Positions 53,351-64,000 of a DNA stretch of 64,000 nucleotides are shown here, in pieces. The notes under the pieces are model-generated. The model had not been told where the DNA came from and ran no database searches. It saw nothing but the letters and a program-made list of their open reading frames with translations. This DNA is from Owenia fusiformis (taxonomy: Eukaryota > Annelida > Polychaeta > Sabellida > Oweniidae), in contig CAIIXF020000002.1 of NCBI GenBank assembly GCA_903813345.2, positions 6,935,772 through 6,999,771 of the forward strand, given 5' to 3'. Position 1 is the first letter of the stretch; the number at the start of each line of letters is the position of its first letter. The position numbers and the translations under genes were made by a program.

Positions 53351-55854
53351 CCGATACATGTCCCGAAGGGTTTCTCCGCTGCTTGGAATCTAGCGAATGC
53401 ATCCATGGTCTTCAGGTGAGTTATAAACTCATAGGCATGCCTGTAACCAGCTCTTTGTAAAGAGCGGGGGGGGGGGCTCGAACCCCCAACTATTTTTCCC
53501 ATGCTAAACCAACCCCTTTTGTATTGTAAAGAGCAGTGGCGGAAAACAGGAAAACAATTTTAGGCCTTTAAACCAAACATTGAACACTTTGAAAATGTAT
53601 TGCTCACTTTTGATACCTTGGCCTAAAATTGGTTTTCCGTCAAGAAAGCAAATAAGTATTTTTCAATAGCGTTAAAATAACCACGAATGCGTAATTTATT
53701 GGCCTTCTCATATTTTCAAAATATTCCGCTTCAAGATCTGTCATTTTAAGCCTAATGATTAATGCCAATGTGTAATTATAAGGTATGTCAAAAAATGTAG
53801 GGCAGAAATTCCGGAATGATCCGAATAATGTTCGGTAGTAATCGGTTGACAAATTTGCCAACTTTATTCTGAAATAAGCCGAACTTAAATTCAATGTTTC
53901 CCCTTAGGCAAAACACCTCCCAGTTCATGTCACCATACTAGTTAATGAGCAAAAGGGCAAACGCCTTATTTTTTATTTCGAATTATAATTACACGAACGA
54001 GTAGTTTTTGCCCAATTTGGCCTTTTTGAGGTTCCTATAAAGCAATGCCTTGGCTTCCTTTTCAAACTGTAACTCAATTGGGGTCAAATATCTACTTTTT
54101 GAAATAATCGGTCAATTGTGACACTGCCCCCTCTTTCTGCCGCCAGAATTTGAAATTCACAAAGATGAAACCAAAATTGATGCACCATTTGACTCGAAAT
54201 TTCCCTTCAGATTAGGGGCGGATCTGGAAACTCACCTGGGTAGGGTTGCAAATTTTAAGTCTGAAATAAATCTTTGGCGAAAAATTAATAAATAAGGCCC
54301 AGTAATGCCCGAAAAGGCCGACTAATCGAGGCCATAATAACTTTTTGGACAACAATTTTTCTTGGCCCAAATTTGTTTGGCCTACTGAGATTACTGGGGT
54401 AGGGGCGGGCCCTGTCCCCTCCCCCCATCCGCAAGTGCAGTTAGCCCAAATCACAAATAAACACATTTTAGAAGAAATGGCATGTTATCGTTGCAAAAAA
54501 TGACAAATGTACCTACATGCCAGCTAATTGAATCGTCGTTTTTTTATAATAAATACTCTTTATTTCTTAATATCATAAATAAATTTACATTGTTATTCAC
54601 GGCGTAATCGCCCAGAAAGGCATATATACTGCCGCTTTGAGTGAATTTACATTACAATATAATTACATAGTCATAGTTAGTATAAGAGAAAATATAGACT
54701 TTAGATACAATCTGTTTTTCTACCAGTCTGTACCCCCGTTGGTGCCCTGGATTTGAATTACTGTTATCGATTTAATTTAATTGTGTTTAATGAAAGATTT
54801 TGGAATTGTTTTCATTTGTCAGATCCTTGTCGCCATAAAGTAGGAAATTTGTCTTATTTTTTAATGTTTTGTATTTAGTTACATCTAAGTTTAGTTCATG
54901 TTTAACCACCGCTAGCGCATTTGTTTCTCTCAGAGGGCAGGACAAGAGTTTATGTTGTGCTGTCTCTCGAGCTCCACAGTCACAAAAAGGATCGTTAATG
55001 AAAGAGAAATTATGGCCAAAAAGATCGGATTTAAAATATCGATTTACCCTTAACTTATTTAGTACAATTTCTTCTTTTCTATCAAGATTCTGTAAGTAGG
55101 AGGTTGAAATTGTAGGTTCGGTGTTTTAGTGAGGTGATCGTTTAGTTGTTGTTTTTTAAAAGTTAGAAGCTGTTCCTTTCCTTATGGTCTCTAGGAAGAC
55201 AGTTCCACAAGGTTATCATTGAGCAAACTGTTCCCGTTTCCATTTTTTTTACTAATTGAGCCTGGTAATTTGTAGTCGTTGGTTGTTCTAAGAACTCGCG
55301 TCTGAGGTGATTTATATCCGTTTTACGTAAGATGGTACCGAATTGTTATGAATCTTGAACATAACGCGCAATTTATGTTCATCCCGTCTATTTTGAAGAG
55401 TATCCCAATTTAATATTTCAAGGTTTTTTTCAGTGCTTGGTCCTTGCATACCACCAGAACAAAAAACAGCTGCCATAATGTAGCTTGTCTAATTGGTCTA
55501 GGCTGGTAGCTGGAGCAGCGTCATAAATGATATCACAACAGTCCAGACGAGACAGGATAAAAAAGAGTAGATTTTTTCCAGGTGTTTGGAATTTAATCTA
55601 TGCTTAAGTGCCACTAGTGGATTTAATAATTATTGAATTTTACTTTGAATCGTCGTGATCACAATTTTGGCCAAATTGCCGTTTTATTTTAAATTACTGA
55701 TTTTGCATACAGAGCCGTATGCTTTGGTCTGACTAGGAATTACTATGTATTGCCTTGGTACATGTATGTGTGAATATAACAGTTGTCTTTTTTCAGGGCT
55801 GTGACGGTGTAATAGATTGCCTTGATGGATCGGACGAAGATCCATACATTTGCA
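53351..55854 (+). CDS. LDL-receptor class A module encoded by two exons (partial gene)
   Basis: Exon 53351-53415 (acceptor TCATTTCCAG, donor CAG/GTGAGT) encodes ADTCPEGFLRCLESSECIHG and two more residues. Exon 55797-55854 (acceptor TCTTTTTTCAG, donor GTAAGT) encodes GCDGVIDCLDGSDEDPYIC. Joined in phase 0 they give all six cysteines and the calcium-binding acidic motif DCLDGSDE of one LDLa domain. The module is bounded by phase-1 introns on both sides, typical of shuffled extracellular modules. LDLa domains occur in lipoprotein receptors, relaxin-type GPCRs and many secreted proteins, so the parent protein cannot be named. Neighbouring exons were not found. The intron contains a G-rich inverted-repeat element and a LINE fragment. 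Confidence 0.8.
54214..54432. mobile_element. GGGGCGGATC...ATCCGC inverted-repeat element
   Basis: It begins GGGGCGGATCTGG and ends CCCCCCATCCGC. The interior repeats GGCCNANTAATNCC-like words. Similar in style to 63334-63664. It sits in the intron between the two LDLa exons. Confidence 0.5.
54540..55620 (-). mobile_element. LINE 3' fragment on the minus strand, frameshifted
   Basis: On the minus strand the upstream part reads NWDTLQNRRDEHKLRVMFKI (about 55410-55350), the post-RT region of CR1/jockey-like LINEs. After frame changes it reads LDRKEEIVLNKLRVNRYFK, then a zinc-knuckle segment DPFCDCGARETAQHKLLSC, and a tail to a stop at 54787. A 3' untranslated region ends with ATTTATTATAAAAAA at about 54540. 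5'-truncated and inactive. It lies in the LDLa gene's intron, antisense to that gene. Confidence 0.75.
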
Positions 55855-56227
55855 GTAAGTCATATATTACTGAAGCTCTTTACCTTTATTTCACTCAAAT
55901 GTTGAACAAATTTTAGTCCAGTGTTGGGCGATAAAAGGTAGGAGGTTACTGTATTCTTACAATGCCGCGAAGTTTAAAAAACTGAAAATTAGTAAAATAC
56001 ATAATAGCCGTGAAACTTCAAAATTGCAAAACTCAAAATATAATAGCGTCAACTATTAGTTGGAGTAGTAGTAACAATTACTATTAGATTCTTTATAATA
56101 TTGATATGAATATCAATGATATCAAATAAGTATCAATGATTTCAAAATGATAAAATCAAATCAATTGATTAATTAATCAAGTCACAAAGTAAGTGGTAGT
56201 ACAAGTAGCAAAAATAAAATAAAAATC

Positions 56228-56530
56228 TGGATATTTTCGTTTTAAATATCGGGAGAACTCGGCATTTGTTAAGAAAAATGGGTGAAAATTTGGAGAAAAT
56301 CAGTATTTCTATTAAAAAATCGGGAGAAATCGGGATTTTTAGGATCATCGGGAGAAATCGGGAGGAAATCGGGGTTTACAGAAATAATCGGGAGAAAATC
56401 GAGTTTACAATGAAAATCGGGAGGAAATCGGGGTTTACAAAAATAATCAGGAAAAAATCGGAATTGATTAGGATAATCGGAGAAAATCGGGAGTTTATTA
56501 TAAAAATCTAGAGGAAATCGGGGTTAACAT
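56228..56530 (+). repeat. phrase-iterating block (AAATCGGGAGAAATCGGGA)
   Basis: About 15 variants of ATCGGGAGAAATCGGGATTTT and CGGGGTTTACANAAATAAT. Style and motif (GGGAG with T-rich linkers) resemble 36488-36940. No terminal repeats found. The 81-residue frame over it is an artefact. Confidence 0.65.
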
Positions 56531-58150
56531 AGGTACATTGATAAATACGTTTTCGAATTGCATTTGGAAGGTTTACTATCTTTGTTTATTGATATATCCA
56601 TGAGATATCATCTGCATTAATCCAAGTAACACATCATAATTAATAATTAATGTGAATACACCCTCAAAACTTGACGTTATGATCCTGCAATTTAACCAAG
56701 CTTTAATCATGGCTTTCCCATTTTGGACCTCACAGCACATTACTTGCAAATAAGTTAAATATCAGAAATAATTATGTAATCCACGTCATCTGGTCCTCAC
56801 ACACTCAATTATCTTTGTGACAAAGCATGGATACGTGATTGTGTTAAAGTCAAAGCATACTGTCAATAAAAACGTATCTATGCGTTCAGTACGTTGTATT
56901 CAAACATGACCGTGCTCTATTCGAATTTCTCAACCAATCAGAATGCAGCATAGCCAATATAGAACGTTCTCTAATTCTCCATACAGCTGGGCGGCCAAAC
57001 CAAAATATGACGTCACGATTATCACTACGCGCCGGTGATTAGAAATTCTCGGCATACGTCCAAATTCTCCACTTCCCGAATAGATATTCTAATCCTGTAA
57101 AAACTACAGAATATTTACACTTTATACTTGGCAGAGACATAATGTATAGTTTCTTTTTACGAATTAAATAGGTTTCGATCACGCAACTTCAATATAAGTA
57201 GGGTAATTTGAACTTTCATTGCGAGAATTTTGAAGACCCCTTGAAACAATCGAATAAAAACCACTAGTTCGGTAGGCAGTTTGAACTGTTGTTTTCGACT
57301 TGTAACATGTATTTTCAGATTTCAAGGTCTAACTTTATAAGTTATGACGTGAGTGGTCTATGTCCCTTCATATAAGTGTGTCTGGATCTATACTAGACAG
57401 ATTCGCTGGACATTAAGTTGAAATGAGCTGTCCTTATCGGGGCTGACTCGATTTGGAATCAGCTGAATGGCGATTTTCCTTCTGACATTCGAGTTTAGTG
57501 AGCTCTTCAACCGATTTGTTCTTGGTAAATCGCTTGACCAACGAGATTAAAAGAAAGTCTATATCATATAGGTACTGTACATACCTTAAAACTGCATAAC
57601 ACGCGCGATTATTTGTATTTAATCGGCTCTTTACCGTCTCCTGATGTCTATTCTAGAGTGAGCAACTACATGTACTTGTCAAATACATTCCACAGGAGGT
57701 CAATGATACCGGTCACTGAGTACAGTGACCCAAAAGGCAAATTATAACATACCGATTACTAGTAGTACCCGGTTACCATAGAAAATATAAATTCTATTGG
57801 TAAATGTAACTAAATCAGAAAACTCAGAAAATATAGAATAATAACGTTAATTTTGATTTTCAACTGAATATTATATTGAAATTGGAATCTGAGAATGTTC
57901 AATGCTGGGGCATAAATAATAAATGGCAATAATATATGGAAAAGTATATTCATAATGTACATGAATGACATTTGTATATCATTGCAAGAGGTTACATTTC
58001 TTCATTTATCACTGAAGGGGCTTAACTTAAGGCAACCATTGTCTAATTCATAAAAATATTGATCCAATCACTCCATTGTAGGCTTAAGTTTTTAATTGGT
58101 TGCTAATGGTAAAAATAGTAGCTTGAGAATGAGAATATAATTAAGAAATA
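56531..58150. other. no recognisable feature
   Basis: One CRE-like TGACGTCA is present near 57008. No exon, RNA gene or repeat border can be supported apart from a fragment at 57925-57985 shared with 51.4-52.5 kb. Confidence 0.4.
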
Positions 58151-58324
58151 TAGACCGAAAAGCAGGGGTAATATTGTCGAATACACCCCGCGTGAAATGT
58201 TGACTTTGTTTACATTTTATAGAAGGCGTGAATACATTCGTGTTCGAATATAAAATTTAGCATAGAATTTATGCCTGGACTGGAATAAAAGGAGACGTCG
58301 CCGTACGGAGAACAGTCTCTTGGG

Positions 58325-58634
58325 CTCATAATTTTTTAATGAAAAATTTAGAAATATCACCCAAATTAAATCATGAATATTCAAAAGAACACACTTAATT
58401 CTGCAAGATGTAAAAATATCACAATTGTTCGAAGCAGGGGTAACGTGCAGTAGACCGATTCAATAAAATACAATTAGTCTAGATTTGGAGAAAGAAGTTC
58501 ATCAGTTTACTGCACTCATAATTTATTTTTTTATGAAAAAATTTGAAATATCACCCAAATTAAATCTTTTCAAAAGAAGACATTCAAATCTAGCCTAAAT
58601 AATGTAAAAGAATTGTGCAAAGCAGGGTAACGCT
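58325..58634. repeat. tandem duplication, period about 187 bp
   Basis: GCTCATAATTTTTTAATGAA...AAATATCACCCAAATTAAATC...AGCAGGGGTAAC at 58325-58447 recurs at 58512-58634. A third AGCAGGGGTAA lies at 58161. Spacer sequence differs between copies. Confidence 0.65.
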
Positions 58635-59037
58635 AGAGTGATGAACTTCGTTCTTCAAATCGAGAATACTCATTTGTTGAAAATGTTATACCTAGCATTT
58701 GTAACAGAATTATGCCTGGTACATACTTTTGCTCTAATAATGCAATATTTAATGTTTTCATGCTGGGGATATAATTGCAAATTTTGTAAAAATTATGCTA
58801 ACAACAAATATGACACAGACAGATGTTATAATTATTTTAAATATTATCAATAATTCACTTTATTTTCATGATATTCAATACAATTTATATAATATTGCAT
58901 GTGTTCAATATAGCAGAACTTGATTGATACCTTCTAAACCATACTATAAGGGAACAAATTCATCATCATTCATAGGGAAGTGATTATAAAGTGTGCCCCA
59001 ATTTCAGACACAGATAGACATGATAGAAACCAGAACA

Positions 59038-60126
59038 ACGGCAATGCCAATGCCAATGCATAGCGAATCCCATCGAACAGAAATGGCTGGCATTTTTACA
59101 AACGAATGCAAATATCATAAAACAACACACCAGAAAGGCCACCATTTTCAAAATGGTTGCTCACTAGCCAAGTTGTCATCAGGAGAAATAATATGCTTTT
59201 AAGGAGCCATCTCTAAAATTTTCGAAAAATCGCACACATACTTGTAAAATAACACACATAAAAATGGTGGCCATTTTTCAAAATGGCCGACTACTCCCCA
59301 AAGTTTAATTAGACAATGTGCCATGCTTAAAGTATTCACATATCAAATATGAACAAAATCGCTCCAATACTTTTCGAGTTATAGTAAAATACGTTAAAAT
59401 GGCGGCCATTTTTCAAAATGGCCACCTTCTACCAAAAGTGTCATTAGAAATAGAGAGTGTGCCATGCTTATAGTATTCACATACCAAATATGAACAAAAT
59501 CGCTCTACTACTTTTCGAGTTATAGTAAAATATGTTAAAATGGCGGCCATTTTTCAAATTTTTTTCAAAATGGCCGCCTTCTACCAAAAGTGTCATAGGA
59601 CAGTGTGCCATGCTTATAGTATTCACATACCAAATATGAACAAAATTGCTCCACTACTTTTCGAGTTATAGTAAAATGCATTAAAATGGGGGCCATTTTT
59701 CAAAATGGCCGCCTTCTACCAAAAGTGTCAAGGGACAGTGTGCCATGCTTATAGTTTTCACATACCAAATATTAACAAAATCGCTCCACTACTTTTCGAG
59801 TTATAGTAAAATACGTTAAAATGGGGGCCATTTTTCAAATTTTTTTTTCAAAATGGCCGCCTTCTACCAAAAATTTCATAGGACAGTGTGCCATGCTTAT
59901 AGTATTCACATACCAAATATGAACAAAATCGCTCCACTACTTTTCGAGTTATAGTAAAATACGTTACAATTGCGGCCATTTTTCAAAATGGCCGCCTTCT
60001 ACCAAAAGTGTCTTTAGACAGTGTGCAATGCTTATAGTATTCACATACCAAATATGAACAAAATCGCTCCACTATATTTTGAGTTACAGCAAAAATCGTA
60101 AAATGAACTTCGTTCGATGGGATAAT
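59038..60126. repeat. expanded 'GGCAA ... GATGGGATAA' element with 130-145-bp tandem array
   Basis: The left end (GGCAATGCC, GCGAATCCCATCGAACA) and right end (GAACTTCGTTCGATGGGATAA) mark it as a relative of 14545-15138. The interior is about six tandem units starting near 59266, 59397, 59539, 59684, 59819 and 59948. Each has AAAATGGCGGCCATTTTTCA and AAAATGGCCGCC, then AAGTGTCATNNGACAGTGTG, ATGCTTATAGTATTCACATA, AACAAAATCGCTCC and ACTTTTCGAGTTATAGTAAA. Each unit contains a GCGGCCATTTTTCAAAATGGCCGC palindrome. Confidence 0.8.
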
Positions 60127-60801
60127 AAATGTAGATCTAGACAGACAGGAAGTGTGTAATTGAAAAATTGACCAAATGACATTAAAACTTGATACATTTG
60201 ACCAAGTTTTTGGAATGAGGATATTCTCAAAATTTCAGTTTTCATGAATCTCGTTCTAGCTTTTTAACAGAAAATAATAGGACAAGACAAAAACTAATAA
60301 ATATCACTCTCACCAGTCGATTTGTATGAAGTTCTATCCTCCAGAGTTCCGAAAGTTCGTCAGCTATAGACTTTGAAGTTGTACATCAAAGTTGTACAAA
60401 TTCAAATTGAATACCATGAGTGGAAGACATTTTGATGACAAAATATATTTAAAAATTCAAAATGGAGGCCATGTGAAATAACTGATAGGTTGTTTTCTTG
60501 GTATTTTAATGACAAGATATATGTGGCATCCATCCACCAGGTTGCATGCTGATTTAGCAGAAAATGAGAATAAAAACATGTAGAAATTACAGATAACATT
60601 TTTTTTAAAATCATAATTTCATAATTCCAGCGACATATTTCTAACCCTTTTTCTAAACACAGCCCCTGTGAGGAGGGGGGTCATGCCAAAAACTCACAGA
60701 TTCAATGGATAGACAACCAAAATTTTAGATAAGCAGAAATAATCATTAATTTGGTTATAATGAAAAACTAAGAAAAAACTATTTACCAATGTACCAGTGT
60801 A

Positions 60802-61240
60802 CAGGGTGTCCAGAAAGTATGGGACCCCCTAGGCAGACATATACCAATGCCTTCACAGTATGTATTATATAACATTTTGAAGGTTATCAAGAATTACATT
60901 GACTTGTCCAGTATCATGATTCAACTCTCAAATAGTGTTTGGCCAAGGTGAGGGTAGATACTCCATGGAAACTCTTTATTTCCTTAAAAATGTTTTAAGA
61001 GGATTTAAATGCAACATGGCCAAGGAGACACACTACTACTAATTTAGTGTAAAACTGAACTTCAACTGTAGCCAGAAACTAAATTTTGAAAAATCTGTAA
61101 CCTTTTTCCAATTTGGGAATTGACACATGATACTTGGCAAATCAATGTAACTTAGGATAAGCTTTAAAATCACATATGACAGATACTATGGGGGCATTGG
61201 TACATTCTGCCTATGGGGGTCCCATACCTTTGGGACAGCC
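60802..61240. mobile_element. 439-bp TA-flanked MITE
   Basis: The left end CAGGGTGTCCAGAAAGTATG (then GGACCCCCTAGGCAG) is mirrored by the right end (CTGCCTATGGGGGTCCCATA, then CTTTGGGACAGCC), flanked by TA. Mariner-like in its ends. No coding content. Confidence 0.7.
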
Positions 61241-61502
61241 TATAAATCTTTCCAGCAAATAGTATTTTCCAGAATATTTCCAATATTAGTATTTTCCAAT
61301 ATATCCTTATCTAATTTTGAATCATAAATTATTACCTCAAAGAGTTGGAAGACAGGAGAATCAAATTGTCCCTGCTAACTGATTCTCTTTATAGTTCAAT
61401 TTTCATGTCAACATCAAAGTCGTGTTATCATTCATTGTTATCATTTTGAGTATATAGTTCTTGGCATCTCGTTAACATTGCACAGTATCATTTTGTTTTC
61501 AC

Positions 61503-63097
61503 CTTATCAATATTCTGCTGTTATGGACATGGTCTGGTCTTCTAATCTCCATTGTGTTTCATCAGGAACTGAGTTTTTCAGATCAGACAAAGTTGATTTA
61601 ACTGTACCATTAATAGGTGATGGTGAATGGTGTAACGTTACGCCTTCATTTTTGTTGATTGATTCATGTGAAGTTGTAAATCTGAGCTTGATATTGTTGA
61701 TAAGTATCTAGTAACCTTTGAAGCCAGTCATTTTTGCACCTATGGCAGGGAACATCTTCAGCCAACACAAAAAATCTGAAAAATTAGAAAAATACATGAA
61801 TATTAATGTTATATTATAAGAAACTTGATAGGAAAAAATCATGTTTTCTGTAATCAATATGACAATATAACAATGGATTAGTTATTAGAAATAATCTTGA
61901 TTTACACAATTCAAAGTTTTCAAAATTCAGTCAATGTGATATCATACTTGAAATCTACATATTACTAGTAAATAATATCTCTTCTGAATCAAATGTTGCA
62001 TTGTGGGTAATAATTCAAGAAGACATTCCAGTAAAAATATAATTTGTGGGAGAATGTTCACATTTATAATTGCCATAATTGTGATGAATTCCATTTTATA
62101 TTAAATTATCAACATGTATGCAGATGAGATAATCATGTTTTTATTTTTGAGTTAAATCATTCATGAAAAGTACAAAATAAGATTTTTCTTGGAATGTGTA
62201 CAAGAAGCATTTTCTCCAATTTTTAAAACCCAAGGCAATACTTCCCTTCTGTTGAAAGCCCATGACTAAAACTGATGAAAATTCAAGTTTATGGGGATCA
62301 CTTTAGATTTTTTCAAAATTTTCAAAATCAAGCATAATCGATTCCTCGGCTAGCGAGGGGAAATGGGAATCCCCTATGAGTCACGCAAACGCCCACATGT
62401 GCCTTAAACCAGGCAGCCAATCAGGTTCATGATCAACAAATTCAACAACCAATCAGGTAACAGGTGGATTTTCTGGTATATTCTAACTTCAGATTAAATT
62501 AATTACTGCGAAATTAATTAGATCTGTCTGTACAATTGCAAAATTAACACTGAAAGCTGGGGATTGGGGACTTTGGTAAGTATATATCTAGTGGTTGAAT
62601 ATGTGGTAAATTTCAATATACCCAATAGTATAGTCTCCTTAAACTTTCAAAATAATCCAATGTTGATTAGCTTACTGTTTTAGGAAAAGAAGCAAATATT
62701 ATGTTTTAAATATTGCTTCTACGAGGAATATAATTTTAAAATGCATTTTTCTCTGAAACATTTTCATGACACACAATCACACATGCATAGATAGTTCATT
62801 TCTTGCTTATTTATCAATAAATTTTTTAAAATCAAAACCAAAGTTTTGTATATCTCATTTTAACAACTTTTGGTTAGACTACAAAATAAGGCTAGGTGTT
62901 TTAAACTTTATATGGGGCCTTTAAAACAGTCTGTTTAAAATTTTAGATGATATATACGGTATACCAACTTCAGTTAGTTACATGAAAACAAACAGTTTAC
63001 CTAGTGTTCTCCATCAGAGGATTTGAACATAATTTCTGTTCTAGGTTGAGTCAAGGCATTGTTGTTGGTCCTCTATTCTACTTTTGCAAGGCATTTC
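61503..63097 (-). pseudogene. two decayed exons, probably of the spectrin-like gene
   Basis: The exon at 63097-63001 (acceptor TTTTTCAG, donor AG/GTAAAC) reads EMPCKSRIEDQQQCLDST, then after a one-base shift LEQKLCSNPLMENT. The exon at 61775-61503 reads FFVLAEDVPCHRCKND and WLQRLLDTYQQYQAQ, then after a shift ESINKNEGVTLHHSPSP, STLSDLKNSVPDETQWRLED, then after another shift QNIDK before GT. The splice phases (2, then 0) agree once the shifts are repaired. Helical charged composition is like the exons at 45-51 kb, but membership in the same gene is inference; the LDLa exons lie between them on the other strand. Confidence 0.45.
61776..63000. other. intron-like region, nothing recognised
   Basis: AT-rich. 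A short inverted word pair 'ggctagcgaggggaaatgggaatcccct' occurs near 62350-62380. No exon supported. Confidence 0.35.
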
Positions 63098-63333
63098 CTG
63101 AAAAAGTTATATATATTTTTTATTAGGGCTGAAAAAGCTATTTTGATGGTAAAGGTCATTTTGACAATAACCATTGTGATCCTGGCCATGTAAATGATAT
63201 ATGGGAGCAGAACTCAGTTATCATACTTCATTCAAAAAACTTTAAAATAACATGATTATTTCATTTCCTGTTTGGTGTAAATTTCTGATAACTACCATGA
63301 GACCTTAATGTGACCATAGTATAATTAATTAAT

Positions 63334-63664
63334 CACTGGCGGATCTGGGGGGGGGGGGGGGCTAAGGGCCGGGGCCTCGTCATTTGGGTGGGCTCAGAAA
63401 AAAATGGGCCAAAATAAATTTTGGTCCAAAAAAGTCTTAAGGCCCCAGAAAGTGGGCTTTTTTGGTCATAATGGGGGCTTCTAAGGCCTTATTTTTTAAT
63501 TTTAGGCCAAAGTTTCAACATAATGGGCCTCAAATGTCAAAACTTGGTTGTAGGGGTCCAAACATTTTTTTCGCTGAAGTTTTTTCTCAGACCAGAAACT
63601 TGGCCCCCCCCCCTTGTTGGTTCCCAGGCCCCTGCAGCCCTGTAAATGTTCGCTCGCCACTCAG
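63334..63664. mobile_element. CACTGGCGGATC...GCCACTCAG G-rich element
   Basis: It starts CACTGGCGGATCTGGGGG with a long G-run. It ends CGCTCGCCACTCAGG, the weak inverse of the start. The interior repeats AATGGGCCAAAATAAATTTT and TTTTGGTCATAATGGGGGCTT words. Confidence 0.45.
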
Positions 63665-64000
63665 GTCAAGAAACATTGTAAACATTTTACGGAACTACCT
63701 TGACTTTGTCGCAAACCAACAATATACACTGTTACTGTACAGCATTAATTTCTTGAATTTGCGCAACACATGTAAGGTTATACCCTGAGGCCCGGGTATA
63801 CAGTCATTAATAAAAAGTCTTATTCTTATTCAATGTAAGTAATATAGTAATATAGTAAAAGATTAATATACATGTATACACCACGCATTACCAACTCAGT
63901 ACACTAGGGGACTTTTTAAACATTTTTAACGTATTCCTGGGCCTCAGGTTATACCTATACTCACATAACAAGCAAATCTAGTCTTGGGAAGTCACAAATA
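63665..64000. other. no recognisable feature
   Basis: AT-rich window end with the words 'cctgaggcccgggtat' and 'cctgggcctcaggttat' about 160 bp apart in opposite orientation, perhaps the ends of another small foldback element (about 63784-63955). Confidence 0.35.

Overview
The window is eukaryotic and AT-rich. Its few coding exons are short, scattered and bounded by GT/AG introns, and most of the remaining DNA is transposon-derived. Content and repeat style suggest a marine invertebrate, most likely a mollusc or another lophotrochozoan. That is inference: no rRNA, mitochondrial or other taxonomic marker is present.

Genes read from splice sites and phases: (1) a minus-strand Ly6/uPAR (LU-domain) gene, 15440 to about 8365, with a signal peptide, a ten-cysteine domain, a long Thr/Gln/Asn-rich tail and a GPI-anchor-like C-terminus that is out of frame with the tail; (2) an intact single-exon acidic repeat protein on the plus strand, 18683-19765; (3) a complete six-exon EXOG (mitochondrial endo/exonuclease G-like) gene on the minus strand, 25452-20979; (4) a complete three-exon gene for a small secreted protein of 108 residues, 37176-38297; (5) two exons that together make one LDL-receptor class A module, 53351-55854; (6) two exons of unknown function near 41-42 kb; (7) a decayed spectrin-repeat-like gene on the minus strand, 50.9-45.3 kb, with probable further exons at 61.5-63.1 kb.

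Mobile DNA dominates. There are three LINE fragments (3.8-5.2 kb, 26.1-29.2 kb, 54.5-55.6 kb) and a MULE-like transposase pseudogene with a SWIM zinc finger (35.8-30.5 kb). There are also many non-autonomous inverted-repeat elements. Four insertions interrupt recognisable reading frames. Removing each insertion plus one copy of its short target duplication rejoins the host frame exactly, which fixes element borders and target-site lengths from this sequence alone: 2 bp for elements with CCCA...TGGG ends, 6 bp for another group. Many of these elements have interiors built from imperfect reiterations of one short phrase.

Large satellite-like arrays are a 33-bp minisatellite (42.2-44.7 kb) with a 436-bp higher-order repeat, a palindromic CCAACGTTGG array (26.5-28.3 kb), a roughly 27-bp array (17.9-18.7 kb) and a roughly 135-bp array (59.3-60.1 kb). 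The genes show no operon-like relationship. Long stretches hold nothing I can interpret, and these are marked.
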